Part shown: positions 59,938 to 64,000 of the stretch, piece after piece
Layout: each line of letters begins with the position of its first letter
Numbering within the stretch: position 1 is the first letter of the stretch
Assembly (NCBI GenBank): GCA_019802505.1
Contig: JAFMOC010000087.1
Coordinates: 1,119,501 to 1,183,500 of the forward strand
Length of the DNA: 64,000 bases
Reading direction: 5' to 3'
Source: Corydoras sp. C115
Taxonomy: Eukaryota > Chordata > Actinopteri > Siluriformes > Callichthyidae
Translations under genes and position numbers: made by a program
The notes under the pieces: model-generated
What the model was told of the DNA's origin: nothing
Database searches by the model: none
The model's input: only the letters and a program-made list of their open reading frames with translations

Positions 59938-62244
59938 ATTACTTAATTATTAAGTTATTAAGAATTCATGTTAATTTGAACTGTATTTTTAATTAGATTT
60001 TATATGAGACGTACATTTTTCCTCAATCCAAACTCTAAGCAGGATCTCTTCCTCATAACATACAACAAAATCCATGAAATTTTATATATTTGCAGTGTTA
60101 ATCAATGACATCATCTTGAAAAATATACAGCATGTAAAAGATCAATGCAATGTTGAATTAGTAGCTAAACAATGCATCGGGATACGTAACCCCACAGTGA
60201 TGTATTGTAAATTGTAGAGCATTGTAGAGGAATTGTTTTAGCACATCAAGCAAAAGAACAACAGTGCATAAAATGTCATCCTGTTAAAGGTTTATCGCTG
60301 TTATATTCAAATCGATTAAAAACAACCTCAATGAACAGGAACAAAGCGCACACCAGGCTACATTCTGCTTGGGTTAATTACCTTTGACCTCCTTTTCCGC
60401 TGTGCTATTTGTACTCGCTGGTGTTTTTGTTCAGTGCTCTTCTAAAACAGGATTTTGTCAGGAACGTAAATATTAAGTGGAGACATGATTCCCCTTAAAC
60501 TTCTTTATACTATTTATACAACATACGGTCAGATTACTAGGGTTAGATCTCAGTGCTGATTTCATAATAATTTAAACATTGCATTTACTAATGTATGAAC
60601 CTCTCTAAAATACATCTCTGATGTAAATTATATTATGATGTGAGAGGATAAGAGGGTCCCACAGTGGGAGGAACTGAATATTCAACCTGGCACAAGCTAT
60701 TTTATGAATTTTTATTTATTTTTATTTATTATTATTTTTTTATTACTTTATTGCTAATTTGGTGACTTGGTATCGGCACTGTGTGTACTGATACAAACTC
60801 CCGCAATGACGAGGATCATTTAGTATCTTTATTTTATTAAGTATCATACAGATGCCCTTTGAAAATGCACACACACATCATTTGTCCCTAAGACGACTTT
60901 TTTCTTTCAAACTCAACAAAAAAAAATAGCTTTGCATGAAAAAGTGGGGAAATTTTTCCTAATAAACGATGTGTTAATGCATTTTCACCAAATATTATAT
61001 GGAGATATTTCAAAACCTAATTTTAATAGTGCATTTTTTATTTTCCTAAGTGCTATTCCCATGTTGTTTATATGTATATATAAAAGTCAGAAAACCACCC
61101 CACATTTTACTGGCTGCTTTTGATGGTGTGGCTGCATTAATGACTCTGAAATTCAATAACAGCCCTGTGCAAATAAAGCTGTTAATGAATCACACTTAAA
61201 GTGCCACTAAAGGAAACCGCAGCCGCTGAGAATACGATAAAGATCATAGGTGAGGAAAAGCAGTGCTGTTCAACATATGGCTGTAGCAGACAAACATGTA
61301 CAGCAAGGAGACAGCAAGGAAACAAACAAATGAAGCACACATGCTTACCTTCAGACTTTTATTAGGAAAGAAATATTTACATGGAGCTGCCAAGATTCAC
61401 AAAAATCTCTTTCAATGAATGCTCGCTGCAGCATTTAAAAGAAATGAGGATCAGACAGAATGAGGTTGCATTTGTTTGAGTCAGCATCTTCGTTTCTCTC
61501 TGTTTTCCCTCAATTTTAATAAGCATGCACGGGTGGAGTGATATGTTGTGTGTTTGGAGAGTATCATTAAAAACTGGCGTGTCTTAATTTCACCAGGAAA
61601 CAAGGGTAGTCATACTACTTTAAATCTCTTAAAATTAGAATACAGTCACATCCTTGCCAACAGACCCACGTGCCAAACATGTCCTTCAAATAGTATGTGT
61701 GTGTGAGTGTGTGTATCTGTGACAACGACATATGACAACCATTGAAACAAAATGGCACGTTGGTTAAGGAAAGCACATTAACATTTTTGCTTAAGACAGC
61801 ATGGCTAAAATGTCTAATGTTTTCTTTATTAACGGGTCCCGGACGCTAAAAGTAATAATAAAAACCCTGTGTTCACCTTGTGACCCTCCCTGATGAGGAA
61901 TTCTCACATGGGGGAATGCTGGCTCCCTCATTTTCCCATTAGATGAGGTTCCTCGGAAACATTTGGGTAATGTTTTCCAAAGTCCCGCTTTGCTGATGGC
62001 TCCCACATACTGTCCTCATTAGAAGCTCAGGGTCTGATTTGGAAACATGAGCTTAGAGCCCACTGCTAAACCACGTTCTTCAGATTCCCTGTAAACAAGC
62101 AACAAGATGGGGGGACAGAAGGAAAAGAGAAACGATACAGGATGAGTTATGAAAACTTCAACAAGCCTTTGTTAAATGTTACAGCTGAAAAGTCACACAT
62201 TTTAAAACATTGATTAAATTATAAATTGATTCTGTTAAATTAGC

Positions 62245-62370
62245 AGAAAACGACCTTCCCCAAACTGTTTCCACAAAATTAAAAGCATAAGCATAACAAT
62301 CATCCAAATTATATGGCAGGTGCTTGATTTTCTACACCCGTGACACTAAGACTGAATAAGACACCTGAAT
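62245..62370. mobile_element. Tc1/mariner-type element fragment
   Basis: GACCTTCCCCAAACTGTTTC followed by a GGCAGGTGCTTGAT segment matches the end of the relic at 41606-41890. Confidence 0.45.
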
Positions 62371-62504
62371 TTAATGCTACAGTTCTTGCTTGTGTGCATA
62401 TTTGGGGCAAAACACAATACTTTAGTGCACTCTCAAATAAAATTTAATTCAAGCCTCACCAGACAGAAACCAGCTTTGTCACCATTATACTCAGTTTGAT
62501 TGAG

Positions 62505-62713
62505 GGTGAGGTAGCTCAGTGGTTAGGGCATTGGGCTATCAATCTGAAGGTTGGCGGTCCAAATCCCAGGTCCACTGAAGTTACCAATGTGGGTCCTTGA
62601 GCAAGGCCCTTAACCCTCATTGCTCCAGGGATGCTGTGATTAACCCTGTGCTCACCTTGTAAGTCACTTTGGATAAAAGTGTCTGCTAAATGACCAAATG
62701 AAATGAAATGATT
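62505..62713 (+). mobile_element. V-SINE-like element (family B), best-preserved copy
   Basis: It opens with a tRNA-like head: A box TAGCTCAGTGG (62512-62522) and a B box with one or two changes (GGTCCAAATCC, 62556-62566). Then come a conserved core (GGGTCCTTGAGCAAGGCCCT, TTGCTCCAGGGATGCTGTGA) and a 3' tail (TCACTTTGGATAAAAGTGTC, TGCTAAATGACC) that I associate with teleost V-SINEs and their partner LINE. Confidence 0.8.
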
Positions 62714-64000
62714 TGACTTTTGTCGCTTCAGGAACTTTAATAAAGCCTATTAACTAAAACGTAAAGCAAAACTCGTGCCTATAATCACTCGCCTGACGGC
62801 AGCTGCATTGCTTGGGTTTGTTAATTAGCATATTTAAATACAATGAACGAGAAGTTTATCTTATCTCTTGATCATGGATTACAGTTGGAGTCTGATAATA
62901 TATGCATGTTATCTTAATTAAGTCTGGAGTGGATCACTTTTTCACCAGTACCAGTTTCGCCCATTACAGTCCCACCATTTACTTTTTTTTGATTGAGAGG
63001 CATGAATACATAAAAACACACCATTAATCATAGTATAAATATAAAAGCACTTATAGGAAAATATATAAAAGTAAAGATTTTAAGGCCTTAAAGATTTTTT
63101 TTCAATGAAGGACAATGAAGGATCTATATAATGAAAACTGCAGCTGATTCTAAAGCTCAGTCATTTTAAAGCTACTGTTGTCTCAGTCTAACTGTGTGTT
63201 AGTTATTTTTGTTGTCTTTAAAATTATCGCTTGTCTGTTAACATGCATGTTCTAAACAGATGTCTTTAGCATGACATCTGGCTTAATATAACCAGGGTTC
63301 TGTCCAGACTACAGATTAATGATATGATAACATTACATTTTTAAAATATTCTGCATTCACATGGGCTGAGACATTTTCAGACTGATTTTCATCCATATGG
63401 AAGGAAAAAAATGTGAGAACACAGCAAGTACAAGGCACAGGGATCAACCAAATAAGCCTTCGTATTACCCTTTGTGGAAAAATAGTTAGACTTGGTATTT
63501 GGTGCATTTAATCAATGCGCCTCCAGCAATCATAACCATGTACAGCATTTCTAAATGGTGCTGCAAGGTGGAAACCTGCCATCATCGTTTTAAAAAATAT
63601 TTTACATCAGCTTTAACTCAAACACTCTTTTTATAGTCATCCACCGATAATGCAGTCAAGTAAATGAAAGGTTTCTTTTTTCGAGTTTTGTAGAAATAAC
63701 ACTTAAAATTATTTTGCCATAAAAGGTTACAGCTCTGTAACAGTTGATTGATTCCAACTCAGACAAGTCCAGCAGAAGCACAAATCTAGCAGATGAGTTA
63801 TCTTATTTCCATTTAACAATGAAAAGTTTTACAGCAAAGTTCACACCTTGTCAGAATGCAAATAACTTGGTTGTCACACTTTTTACAATAAAGCCTAACA
63901 GGCATGCAAATAGCACAGCATGTAAATCCATATCATCCCATCTTCCAGTTGTAATTTGCATGACACTTAACACAACTTAAAATAAGACATCCTGGTTTTC

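Larger units (their letters stand above)
54421..64000. other. Intergenic DNA right of cited1
   Basis: I find no coding gene here. The region contains transposon relics at 54558-55120 and 55550-56290, SINE fragments, compound microsatellites at 57401-57654, a minisatellite at 59711-59937, a good V-SINE at 62505-62713 and AT-rich unique DNA. In human, HDAC8 follows CITED1, but I see no exon matching it. Confidence 0.5.

Noticed and set aside
61791..62006. 71-codon minus-strand frame as a possible gene
   Set aside because: No homology that I recognise and no convincing splice or promoter context; the sequence could be a conserved non-coding element, but that cannot be tested here.
62505..62580. 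Possible tRNA gene
   Set aside because: The A and B boxes belong to the tRNA-like head of a SINE; no acceptor stem closes, and a SINE core follows. The same applies to the heads of the family A SINEs.

Overview
The window looks like a piece of a teleost fish chromosome. The support is vertebrate intron-exon genes, vertebrate U1 snRNA genes with a PSE and a 3' box, tRNA-derived SINEs whose 3' tail reads like the teleost V-SINE tail, Tc1-type transposons and very long (TA)n microsatellites. Several repeats resemble families I associate with otophysan fish (catfish, characins), but I cannot name a species.

Three protein genes are recognisable, all on the minus strand. (1) 30768-31047 is the first coding exon of an NHS-family gene, best matched to nhsl2. 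The gene runs leftwards, so about 30.7 kb of gene-free sequence to the left edge is probably its first intron. (2) 36345-40982 is a complete seven-exon rps4x gene encoding a 263-residue 40S ribosomal protein eS4. (3) 51581-52045 is the coding exon of cited1, with a probable upstream non-coding exon ending at 54066. As I recall it, nhsl2, rps4x and cited1 are also neighbours on human Xq13, although human NHSL2 points the opposite way to the other two.

The most distinctive region is 42-49 kb, upstream of rps4x. It holds two U1 snRNA genes on the plus strand (43035-43200 and 47586-47751), each with a PSE-like element and a 3' box. They sit in a direct tandem duplication of about 2 kb of shared sequence (42276-44943 and 47263-49109), later separated and interrupted by SINEs, a decayed Tc1 element and (TA)n tracts. 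The first U1 gene is also preceded by a large inverted repeat of its own upstream region.

The rest is intron or intergenic DNA with two SINE families, a hairpin-type interspersed repeat, Tc1/mariner relics, microsatellites, one degenerate minisatellite (59711-59937) and a possible frameshifted exon at 35067-35325. From 55.1 kb to the right edge I see no coding gene. All repeat family names are from memory, without a database search.
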